64,000 bases of DNA from CAZIVO01 sp964542765 (GTDB lineage Bacteria; Planctomycetota; UBA1135; UBA2386), in assembly GCA_964542765.1 (NCBI GenBank), contig CAZIVO010000005.1, positions 4,090-68,089 on the forward strand, given 5' to 3'. Below are positions 34,728 through 42,751 of this stretch, piece by piece (within the stretch, counting starts at the first letter, position 1; every line of letters starts with the position of its first letter). The notes beneath the pieces were generated by a model, which saw only the letters and a program-made list of their open reading frames with translations, was not told the origin of the DNA and searched no databases. A program made the position numbers and the translations under genes.

Positions 34728-37700
34728 ATGCGTTTCTTGCTCAGCCTTTCGGTGACCACCCTGGCCTCGGTTTGCGCGGCTCAAGCGACCACGGCTCCGG
34801 ACTTCAACCGGGACGTGCGCCCGATCCTGTCCGAGCATTGCTACCGCTGCCATGGACCCGACACGGCGGCGCGCAAGGCAGGATTGCGTCTCGACCAACG
34901 TGAGTCGGCCCTGTCGCGCCAGCGCCGCGGCAAGGAGGGTCGCTCGCGGCCGCCGGCGATCGCCGTTGGGCGTCCGCGGGGGAGCGAAGTCATCCGGCGC
35001 GTGCGGCACTCCGATCCCGGCGAGCGTATGCCGCCGCGCAAGCACCCGGCGCTCACGGCGGATCAGATCGAGATCCTAGAAGATTGGATTTCGGCCGGCG
35101 CCGCCTATGCCGAACATTGGTCCCTGGTACCGCCGCGGCGGCCGCCGTTGCCACCGGTCGCTGACCGTTCCTGGCCGCTCAACCCGATCGATCACTTCGT
35201 GCTCGCCGAGATGGAGAACCGTGGTCTGCAGCCGACGGTCGCTACCGATCCGGCGACCCTGTTGCGACGCGTGACTCTTGATCTCACCGGACTGCCGCCG
35301 ACGCCCGAGGAACTCGACGCCTTCCTGGCGGATCCATCCGATGAGAAGTACCAAGCGCAGGTTGATCGCTTGCTCGATTCGCCTCGCCACGCCGAACACG
35401 CCGCGCGTCACTGGCTGGATCTCGCTCGCTACGCCGATACACATGGCTACCAATATGATCAGCAGCGTATGCAATGGGTCTGGCGGGAATGGGTCATCGA
35501 TGCTTACCAATCCAACACTCCCTTCGATCGTTTCACGCTGCTGCAGATTGCCGGTGACCTGCTGCCCGATGCGAGCGATCAGGATCGTCTCGCGACCGGC
35601 TTCCAGCGCAATCACGGCATCACCATCGAAGGTGGTGTCATCGACGAGGAGTACCGCACCGAATACGTCATCGACCGTGTTGCCACCAATGGCACCGTTT
35701 GGATGGGTTTGACTCTGGGCTGTGCGCGGTGCCATGACCACAAGTACGACCCTATCACGCAAGAAGAGTTCTACGGCCTCTACGCCTTCTTCAATAACGT
35801 TCCCGAACGCGGCAACGGCCCGAGGAACGGCTTTGCTCCCACCTTGAAGGTCGCCGGTCGCAGTCAGCGGAAAGAACTGGACCGCATCGAGGACGAACTC
35901 GCCGAGGTCGGCGCCGATCTGGAGCGAGCCTTCACCAGATCGGCATCGGCACGCCGGCGCTGGGAGCAGAGCGCTGCCAGGTCGGGGCCGAAATGGGAGG
36001 TCTTGCGTCCGCGTTCGGCCACCTCTTCAGCGGGGACGCCCCTGGCCATCAAGCCCGATGGTTCGGTTCTCGCTGGCGGCCAGCCTCCGGCTCGCGAGGA
36101 TCACGAGATCGTTGCCGAGACCTCGAAGCGATCGATCACCGCCGTGCGCCTCGAGGCTCTGGTCGATCCGTCCTTGCCGCGTGCCGGCAATAAATTCGGC
36201 AGCACCGGTCGTCACGATAATGGCAATTTCGTGCTCAGTGAATTCGAGTTGGAGGTGGCGCCCAAGGGTGGCAAGGGCGAGCCCGAGCGGGTCGCCCTGC
36301 GGCGTAGCTTCGCCGATCATTCCCAGAAGGGTTACGAGGTGGCCAAGGCGATCGATGGTACCGTTGCGGGTAACAACGGTTGGGCTGTCGATGGCAATAC
36401 CAGGAGAGAAAAACGTACGGCAATCTTCGTCTTGAAGGAGCCGATCGAGTTGCGCGGCGGCGCTCGATTGATCATGCGTTTGCGCTACCAGTCCGGCTTC
36501 GGCAGCCACAGTATCGGCCGTCCGCGGCTGTCGATTTCGAGCGACACTGCGGCCACCGATGAAGCGGCGACCCTGAAGCGTACGAAGGTCAGCGCGATTC
36601 TTGCAACTCCGCGAGGGCAGCGATCCTCTGCTCAGAACGAGACCCTTGCCGAGTTCCACATGCGGCATCACGGTTCCGCCGAAGACAAGAAGCTGCTCTC
36701 TCGTCGCACGCAACTGATGGCGCGGCGAAGCGCTGTGACCAAGGCCATCCCACCGACGCTGGTGATGGCGGAAATGCCGAAACCACGGACAGCGCATGTC
36801 TTGCAGCGCGGTAGTTACGATCAGCCTGGAGCCGTGGTGACTGCCGACGTTCCTTCTGCCTTGCCGCGTTTGCCGAAGGGAGCGCCTCGCAATCGTCTTG
36901 GATTCGCCCGCTGGCTCGTCGATGAAACTCATCCTTTGACCCGGCGCGTCGCCGTCAACCGTTACTGGCGGATGTCCTTCGGTCGAGGCTTGGTTTCGAC
37001 GGGCGAAGATTTCGGTAGCCAAGGCGCTTGGCCGACACATCCCGAACTTCTCGACTGGCTGGCGGTGGAGTTTGGTGAGAACGGATGGGACATCAAGGCG
37101 ATGCGCAGGCTCATCGTCACCTCGCAGACCTATAGACAAGCCTCGAGCGGGGTACAAGAGACCGTGGCGCGCGACCCCAACAATCTCTGGCTCGCCCGCA
37201 TGCCGCGCTTGCGTTTGGCGGCCGAAGAAATCCGCGACCAGGCCCTGGCTCTCGGTGGATTGCTGGTCGAGACGATCGGCGGCCCGAGCGTTTATCCCTA
37301 CCAGCCTTCGGGGCTCTGGGAAGAACTCAACAACCGCAAGGGCTATTCCGTGCCTTATCGCCAGAGCAAGGGGGACGATCTCTATCGTCGCAGTCTCTAC
37401 ACCTTCTGGAAGCGGACCCTGCCGCCGCCGAGCATGGTGACCTTCGATGCTCCCGAACGCGAGTTCTGCACGGTGGAGCGTTCCCGAACCAACACACCCT
37501 TGCAGGCGCTCGTCCTCCTCAATGACCCGACCTTCGTGGAGGCGGCGCGGCACTTCGCGGTCCGCATGCGCGCTGCGGGTGGAGGAGACCGTAGCTCCGG
37601 CCTCGGTTTTGGTTTCAGGGCCGCCACCGGCCGTTCCCCCGAACAAAAGGAACTGACGGTCTTGCTGCGTCTGCTCGAGGATCAAGAGGCCGTTTTCTCG

Positions 37701-37850
37701 GTGGACCCCGGCAGTGCCGAGAAGTTGCTTGCGGTCGGAGATAGCGGACCGACGACACCGGGTGCAGGCGAAAGCCCGGCACAACTGGCCGCATGGGTTA
37801 GCGTGGCTCGTATGCTCTTGAATCTCGACGAGACCATCACCAGGAACTGA
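34728..37850 (+). CDS. Planctomycete cytochrome c / DUF1549 / DUF1553 protein
   Basis: 1040 residues from the ATG at 34728, which gives the signal peptide (MRFLLSLSVTTLASVCAAQ). Domain order: PSCyt1 (DFNRDVRPILSEHCYRCHGPD, heme-binding CxxCH), DUF1549 (residues about 150-390) with a second CxxCH (LGCARCHDHKYDPIT), and a linker carrying a discoidin-like segment (LSEFELEVAPKGG, GNNGWAVDG), then DUF1553/PSD1 from RLGFARWLVDETHPLTRRVAVNRYW onward, ending in the TNTPLQALVLLNDPTFVEAARHFA block. This protein family is typical of Planctomycetota and Verrucomicrobia, exported and linked to sulfated polysaccharide use. The DUF1501 gene starts 4 bases after its stop. Confidence 0.93.
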   Translation: MRFLLSLSVTTLASVCAAQATTAPDFNRDVRPILSEHCYRCHGPDTAARKAGLRLDQRESALSRQRRGKEGRSRPPAIAVGRPRGSEVIRRVRHSDPGERMPPRKHPALTADQIEILEDWISAGAAYAEHWSLVPPRRPPLPPVADRSWPLNPIDHFVLAEMENRGLQPTVATDPATLLRRVTLDLTGLPPTPEELDAFLADPSDEKYQAQVDRLLDSPRHAEHAARHWLDLARYADTHGYQYDQQRMQWVWREWVIDAYQSNTPFDRFTLLQIAGDLLPDASDQDRLATGFQRNHGITIEGGVIDEEYRTEYVIDRVATNGTVWMGLTLGCARCHDHKYDPITQEEFYGLYAFFNNVPERGNGPRNGFAPTLKVAGRSQRKELDRIEDELAEVGADLERAFTRSASARRRWEQSAARSGPKWEVLRPRSATSSAGTPLAIKPDGSVLAGGQPPAREDHEIVAETSKRSITAVRLEALVDPSLPRAGNKFGSTGRHDNGNFVLSEFELEVAPKGGKGEPERVALRRSFADHSQKGYEVAKAIDGTVAGNNGWAVDGNTRREKRTAIFVLKEPIELRGGARLIMRLRYQSGFGSHSIGRPRLSISSDTAATDEAATLKRTKVSAILATPRGQRSSAQNETLAEFHMRHHGSAEDKKLLSRRTQLMARRSAVTKAIPPTLVMAEMPKPRTAHVLQRGSYDQPGAVVTADVPSALPRLPKGAPRNRLGFARWLVDETHPLTRRVAVNRYWRMSFGRGLVSTGEDFGSQGAWPTHPELLDWLAVEFGENGWDIKAMRRLIVTSQTYRQASSGVQETVARDPNNLWLARMPRLRLAAEEIRDQALALGGLLVETIGGPSVYPYQPSGLWEELNNRKGYSVPYRQSKGDDLYRRSLYTFWKRTLPPPSMVTFDAPEREFCTVERSRTNTPLQALVLLNDPTFVEAARHFAVRMRAAGGGDRSSGLGFGFRAATGRSPEQKELTVLLRLLEDQEAVFSVDPGSAEKLLAVGDSGPTTPGAGESPAQLAAWVSVARMLLNLDETITRN

Positions 37851-37853
37851 TCG

Positions 37854-39281
37854 ATGCGAGACCCCCTGCAGAGAAACGAGTTTCTACGCGCGATGACACG
37901 GCGGAACTTCCTGGGTTCGTCGAGTCTCGGGCTGGGCTCCCTCGCTCTGGGTGGACTGCTGAACCCGGGCGCGTGCACGCCGTCGCCGCGCGTGCGGCGT
38001 GTGATCTATCTGTTCCAGTCCGGCGCACCATCGCAGGTGGAGTTGTTCGATCACAAGCCGGGACTGGACCGACTGCACGGCACCGAACTGCCGGACTCGA
38101 TCCGCAAGGGTCAGCGGTTGACCGGAATGACCTCGGGCCAGAAGAAGTTTCCCGTGGTTCGCTCCATCTATCCCTTCCGTCGTTACGGTGAGTCGGGCAT
38201 GTGGATGGGAGAGACCCTGCCCTACATCGGTGCGGTTGCCGATCGGATCTGCATGATTCGCACCTTGCATACCGAGGCGATCAACCATGATCCCGCGATC
38301 ACGTTTTTCCAGACGGGCCATCAGCAACCGGGGCGTCCGAGTATCGGTGCCTGGTTCAGTTACGGTCTGGGAAGTGAGAGTGAGGATCTTCCGGCCTACG
38401 TTGTTCTGCTCTCACGCAACACGATGCCCCTGGCTCAGCCGATCTACTCGCGACTGTGGGGGAGCGGTTTCTTGCCGGCCAATCACCAAGGTGTCAAGTT
38501 GCGGCCCGGAGCCGATCCCGTGCTTTATCTGAACGACCCCGCTGGCGACTCTCGTGGCGGCACGCGCCAGCTCTTCGACGGTATTGCCGAACTCAACCGC
38601 CTGCGTAGAGACGCAGTGGCCGATCCGGCCATCGACGCGCGGATCCGGGCATACGAACTCGCCTTTCGGATGCAGACCTCCGTGCCCGATCTGACCGATC
38701 TCTCGGACGAGCCGGCGAGCACCTTCGAACTCTATGGCGAACAGGCGCGGGTTCCGGGCTCCTTCGCTGCCAACTGCTTGCTGGCCCGTCGTTTGGCCGA
38801 GCGAGGTGTGCGCTTCATTCAGCTCTTTCATCGCGGCTGGGACAGTCACAGCAATCTACCCAAGGAGCATCGCCAGCAGTGCCTGGACACGGATCGCGGA
38901 TCAGGCGCTCTGGTTGCGGATCTGGCTCGCCGGGGTTTGCTGGAGGATACTCTGGTGGTCTGGGGCGGCGAGTTCGGTCGCACCGTCTACGGGCAGGGCA
39001 ATCCAGACAGTGTCGTGAAGGGCAACTTCGGTCGGGACCATCACCCGCGTTGCTTCTCGATGTGGCTCGCCGGCGGCGGCGTCAAGGGCGGCCATGTCCA
39101 TGGTGAGACGGACGATTTCAGCTACAACATCGTCCGCGACCCGGTGCACATCCACGATCTGCACGCGACCATCCTGCATTGTTGCGGCGTCGATCATGAG
39201 GCCCTGACCCATCGGTTCCAGGGCCGCGACTATCGCCTCACCGATGTCCATGGCCGTGTCGTCACGGACATCCTGTCCTGA
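37854..39281 (+). CDS. DUF1501 protein, Tat-exported
   Basis: 475 residues. N-terminal twin-arginine signal (MTRRNFLGSSSLGLGSLALGG) begins at residue 12. The rest is the DUF1501 fold, a sulfatase-related alkaline-phosphatase-like domain: VIYLFQSGAPSQVELFDHKPGL at the start, INHDPAITFFQTGHQQPGRPSIGAWFSYGLG, FIQLFHRGWDSHSNLPKEHR and VVWGGEFGRTVYGQG towards the end. In Planctomycetes it is almost always encoded directly after the DUF1549/DUF1553 protein, as here. It starts 3 bases after the previous gene ends. Confidence 0.94.
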   Translation: MRDPLQRNEFLRAMTRRNFLGSSSLGLGSLALGGLLNPGACTPSPRVRRVIYLFQSGAPSQVELFDHKPGLDRLHGTELPDSIRKGQRLTGMTSGQKKFPVVRSIYPFRRYGESGMWMGETLPYIGAVADRICMIRTLHTEAINHDPAITFFQTGHQQPGRPSIGAWFSYGLGSESEDLPAYVVLLSRNTMPLAQPIYSRLWGSGFLPANHQGVKLRPGADPVLYLNDPAGDSRGGTRQLFDGIAELNRLRRDAVADPAIDARIRAYELAFRMQTSVPDLTDLSDEPASTFELYGEQARVPGSFAANCLLARRLAERGVRFIQLFHRGWDSHSNLPKEHRQQCLDTDRGSGALVADLARRGLLEDTLVVWGGEFGRTVYGQGNPDSVVKGNFGRDHHPRCFSMWLAGGGVKGGHVHGETDDFSYNIVRDPVHIHDLHATILHCCGVDHEALTHRFQGRDYRLTDVHGRVVTDILS

Positions 39282-39362
39282 GCGGGTGTGGGCGGCGGTA
39301 TCCTGTCCCGGGTGTCGGCGCCGAAACGTATTTCCCCTTGCCCGATGATATCTTCCCTTGTC

Positions 39363-40781
39363 ATGAATCGTTCCGTGGCAGCCCTTCTCTTGTGCAGTCT
39401 GCTTCTCGCCCAAACTCCTACCCGCCCCGAGTCAGGATCGACATCTACCGTTCACGCTGTCACGCCGCCGAACATCCTCTTCATTTTCGCCGATGATTGG
39501 GGCTGGGGGGATCTCGGTTGTCATGGGCACCCTTACGTCAAGACCCCGAATATCGACCGACTGGCCAGGGAGGGGACCGACTTTCATCGGTTCAGCGTGG
39601 CCAGCGGGGTTTGCTCGCCCAGCCGGACGGCTGTGATGACGGGACATTTCCCGGCTCGCTATAACATCGATGGTCATTTCGCCTGGGTGCCCAGCAATGC
39701 CAAGCGCAACATGCCCGACTGGCTGGATCCGAAGGCTCCGCTTCTCTCGCGTTTTCTCCGCGAGGCCGGCTATGCCACGGCCCATTTCGGCAAATGGCAT
39801 CTGTCCAATGACATGATCCCTGATTCACCGCTCCCGAGCGAGTATGGCTTCGACGCCTACGGCGCCTTCAATTGTTCGGGCAAGCAAATGCCCGTGCACG
39901 ATGATGCGAAGAGCACCATTGCCTTCATCGAGAAGAGTAGCAGCGAAGGGAAGCCATTCTTCGTCAATCTGTGGCTGCATGAGCCGCACACGCCATTTCA
40001 CACCGTGCCGAAATACCGCGAACGTTTCTCCGACCTCGAAGAGCGCGACAATATCTATGCCTCTGTCCTGTCACACGCTGACGACCGGGTGGGTGAGGTG
40101 CTGGATGCGCTCGATCGTCTGGAGTTGGCCGATGAAACGCTGGTCATTTTCAGTTCCGATAACGGCCCTGCTCGGGCAGGTTCCGGCACCAAGCTCAAGT
40201 CCATGTACGACTCGGCCACGGGTGAGGGGTTCAACGTCGCCGCCTCCAGAGGAATCACCGGTGGGCGCAAAGGTTACAAGGCGGCGCTTTTCGAAGGAGG
40301 TGTCGGCGTGCCCTTCATTGCTCGTTGGCCGGGAAAGGTTCCTGCGGGCAAGGAGGACAAGACATCGATTTTTTCCGCCGTGGATTTGCTGCCCACCTTT
40401 TGCGAAATCGCGGGGGTGAAGCTACCCACCTCCTATGAACCCGATGGCGTCAGTCAGGTGGCGACCCTCAAGGGTGAAGGCGAGGCCCTCCGAGAAAAAC
40501 CCCTCTTCTGGAAAGCGCTCGCCCCATGGCCTGCTCGGAAGACCAAACCCGATCATTGGGTTTCCTACGTGGTGGTGAAGCAGCGCTGGAAACTCGTGGC
40601 CAACCGGAATGCCGACCACCTTGAACTTTACGATCTCCTTGCCGATCCCTACGAGAAGAACGATCTCAAGGCGAAGAACCCCAAGGTGGTGAAGGAACTG
40701 CTTCGAATGCTCGATCAATGGCGGGCCACTCTTCCCGCCAAACCTGTCGGCAAGGTATTCTCGAGCCTGCGGACCCGCTGA
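39363..40781 (+). CDS. Formylglycine-dependent sulfatase
   Basis: 472 residues from the ATG at 39363, which gives a signal peptide (SVAALLLCSLLLAQ); upstream in-frame starts at 39345 and 39288 exist. The catalytic signature is C84-S-P-S-R (SGVCSPSRTAVMTG); Cys84 would become formylglycine by a separate sulfatase-modifying enzyme not seen here. Metal ligands lie in FADDWGWGDLG and SSDNGP. HEPHTPFHTVPKY and FGKWHLS are further sulfatase family blocks. Exported hydrolysis of a sulfate ester is expected; substrate unknown. It follows the DUF1549 and DUF1501 genes in the same direction, so the three form a polysaccharide-processing module. Confidence 0.94.
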   Translation: MNRSVAALLLCSLLLAQTPTRPESGSTSTVHAVTPPNILFIFADDWGWGDLGCHGHPYVKTPNIDRLAREGTDFHRFSVASGVCSPSRTAVMTGHFPARYNIDGHFAWVPSNAKRNMPDWLDPKAPLLSRFLREAGYATAHFGKWHLSNDMIPDSPLPSEYGFDAYGAFNCSGKQMPVHDDAKSTIAFIEKSSSEGKPFFVNLWLHEPHTPFHTVPKYRERFSDLEERDNIYASVLSHADDRVGEVLDALDRLELADETLVIFSSDNGPARAGSGTKLKSMYDSATGEGFNVAASRGITGGRKGYKAALFEGGVGVPFIARWPGKVPAGKEDKTSIFSAVDLLPTFCEIAGVKLPTSYEPDGVSQVATLKGEGEALREKPLFWKALAPWPARKTKPDHWVSYVVVKQRWKLVANRNADHLELYDLLADPYEKNDLKAKNPKVVKELLRMLDQWRATLPAKPVGKVFSSLRTR

Positions 40782-40893
40782 CCGGACGTTCGTACGCGCC
40801 CTGCTGGCGATGCCGACAAGGTGGATGTACCACCGCCCGTTGGCTCGGCATGCCCATGTTCGCATTCTGGCCAGATGTGGTTTGAAGCGGGGG

Positions 40894-41421
40894 TCACTTG
40901 CCGAAGGTGATGGTCAGCCCTTGGCTCGCGGTGAGGTTCAAGCGGTTGCTGTCAGGATCCATGTTGGCACCCTGAGCGAAGATTGTTTTGCCAACGAAAA
41001 AAGGATCATCAGGCACCCCGAAGCTCGAGGTTGTCGATACGCCCTCGGGGTCGAAGGCTACCTCCATCGAGAAGATCGGGTCGAGATAAAGCGTGCAACC
41101 TGTCATCCCGGCGACTGTCAAACCCAGGCTCTTTTGCACCGCGCCCAGAAAGATGAAACCTCCGGAACTTGCGCGGCCATTGATCATCTTGAGACCGAAC
41201 TCCTCGCCGAGATCCGGACTTCCATTTCCAACGATGGTCAAGGGTCCGCTGCCGCAGCCAATACCGTAGTTCAAGAAGGACCCACCCGGGGTTCCTTGGC
41301 TCCAGTTCCGCTGCCAGGGCGGTATCGACTGCTTCGGTGAGGGGTCGGTGGAACCGGTAAAAGCAAAGAAGAGAGCCACGATCACGACACCGAAAAGTAG
41401 ACATAAACATGCCCTCACCAT
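40894..41421 (-). CDS. Membrane-anchored protein made of the shared C-terminal domain
   Basis: 175 residues. A single N-terminal hydrophobic segment (CLCLLFGVVIVALFFAFTG) is followed by a short linker and then almost only the ~125-residue domain shared with the kelch and 33.3-kb proteins, from YGIGCGSGPLT to ITFGK. The pair with the 33.3-kb protein is close (GCGSGPL-I, TGC-LYLDPIFS, GKTI--QG, ITFGK), so they are paralogues. The gene follows the sulfatase in convergent orientation. Function unknown. Confidence 0.75.
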   Translation of the reverse strand: MVRACLCLLFGVVIVALFFAFTGSTDPSPKQSIPPWQRNWSQGTPGGSFLNYGIGCGSGPLTIVGNGSPDLGEEFGLKMINGRASSGGFIFLGAVQKSLGLTVAGMTGCTLYLDPIFSMEVAFDPEGVSTTSSFGVPDDPFFVGKTIFAQGANMDPDSNRLNLTASQGLTITFGK

Positions 41422-41531
41422 TTCCCCACCCTACTCATTTGAGGCGGAGTCCCAAGAGAGGTCGGGACTCTGTGTATGGGGTCGGGGGGAGAGGAGCAGG
41501 AGGTGTTGCGCATGCTATTCCACACCTTTAG

Positions 41532-41939
41532 TCAGAGCCCGGCAGCTTTTTTTGCGCGAGTGATCTCCGCAGCGGGGAGTCGCCAATCGTCTGACGCTGG
41601 CGCGCTCCGCACCAGTGTCAGACCGGTCAAGGTCGCGCTCGTTTGAAGGTTGGTGGTATGTGTGATCTTGATCTCCACGGACCCGGTCAACTCTGCTTTC
41701 AACGGACTCGCCTCACTCTGACCCAGAGAAGTTGCAGCTACCTCCGTCGCAAACGGCCTCTCACCAGAAGCGTCCCAGATCTCGCTGGCCGTGCTGCTGT
41801 CGTCAGCGTCGAAGAGGGTGGCCAGGATGACCTCCCCTCCCTGAGAGATCTCCAGCTTCAACAACTTCTGTCCAGGTGGAAGACAGGAGGTGACGAGAGG
41901 CAGGGTGCACAAGCACAGGAGGATGAAGGAGAACCTCAT
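41532..41939 (-). CDS. Predicted lipoprotein, unknown
   Basis: 135 residues with a lipobox (FILLCLCTLPLVTSC, Cys19). The mature part is mainly beta (KLLKLEISQGGEVILATLFDADDSSTASEIWDASG; VEIKITHTTNLQTSATLTGLTLVRS) and resembles an accessory, surface-located domain. No recognised family. 110 bp upstream of the membrane-anchored shared-domain gene on the same strand. Confidence 0.65.
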   Translation of the reverse strand: MRFSFILLCLCTLPLVTSCLPPGQKLLKLEISQGGEVILATLFDADDSSTASEIWDASGERPFATEVAATSLGQSEASPLKAELTGSVEIKITHTTNLQTSATLTGLTLVRSAPASDDWRLPAAEITRAKKAAGL

Positions 41940-42266
41940 TCCCCGATCCTACTCATCTCCCAACTGCAGCGGGAAACCTCGCGTTGCGGGACTCCCGTTC
42001 TTCTCCAAGCACTTTTGCCATATCTCCTCCCGATGTCATCTCCGCCACGCTCAGCCTGTCTGCCTCCCTCATCGTCGAAAAGAGGCCCATTCGGGGGCAT
42101 TGGTGATACTCCCCGGCCTCGAGGAGGGGCGCGCGGCTCTTGGTGGGAGGGGGGATGAATGGGAGAAATCCTCGCTTGTTGCAGGCAGTATTTTTTCTCG
42201 GACGCAGGATCGCTACAGTTCTCGCCCTTGCTTCTTCAGCCCAAGTCCTCAGAGTCTTCCCACACC
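41940..42266. other. Gene-free stretch upstream of the Clp N-domain gene
   Basis: 327 bp between divergent genes. It contains a G-rich tract at about 42145-42160 and a T-rich run at 42190-42196. I saw no clear promoter, repeat or RNA gene here. Promoters for both flanking genes must be in it. Confidence 0.35.
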
Positions 42267-42725
42267 ATGTTCGAGCGTTTCTCCGAGAAATCGTTGAAAG
42301 CTGTAGAGACGGCGAAACAGCTCGCTGAACAGCTCAATGACGAATCCGTGGCTACTGGCCATCTCATCTATGGTTTGACGATCGATGAGAGTGTCTGCCT
42401 CCACCACATCTTCAAGGACCTCAATGTCGACCCGGACATGTTTTCGGGCTATGTCCAGTCCTTGCCGCGTGAACCCGAGGAGTCATCAGCAGGAGCTCCT
42501 TTCAATCGTCACAGCCAGACCGTGTTCGATCGTTCCAGGGAAGCTGCTGATCAGGCTGGTGCGGATATTGTCGAACCCGAGCACATGGCGCTCGCGATAT
42601 TTTCGGTCAAGGCAGGGTCTTGTTACGAGACGTTGAAGGAATTCTCGATCGATCCCGATTACGTGACCATGCTGGTCATGGAGTCCATGGGTTTTGAGGT
42701 CGAGGACGCACCGGACTGGTTCTGA
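42267..42725 (+). CDS. Stand-alone Clp N-domain protein
   Basis: 152 residues from the ATG at 42267, chosen because MFERFSEKSLKAVETAKQLAEQL is the ClpC/ClpA N-domain start; the frame is open for 36 more residues upstream without a good site. Two helical Clp_N repeats can be traced: ESVATGHLIYGLTIDESVCLHHIF and VEPEHMALAIFSVKAGSCYETLKEF. No AAA+ module follows. Free Clp N-domains are known to act as adaptors or decoys that bind Clp substrates, but no activity is proven for this one. Divergent from the lipoprotein; convergent with the thioredoxin-domain gene. Confidence 0.8.
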   Translation: MFERFSEKSLKAVETAKQLAEQLNDESVATGHLIYGLTIDESVCLHHIFKDLNVDPDMFSGYVQSLPREPEESSAGAPFNRHSQTVFDRSREAADQAGADIVEPEHMALAIFSVKAGSCYETLKEFSIDPDYVTMLVMESMGFEVEDAPDWF

Positions 42726-42751
42726 TCCGGCCGAAAATTCTGTTCGCAGCG

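Noticed and set aside
36027..37784. A 585-codon open frame on the minus strand inside the DUF1549/DUF1553 gene
   Set aside because: It lies wholly antisense to a well-supported gene with CxxCH and family motifs; the antisense protein is rich in Arg, His and Gly and matches nothing. Long antisense frames are expected in GC-rich DNA.
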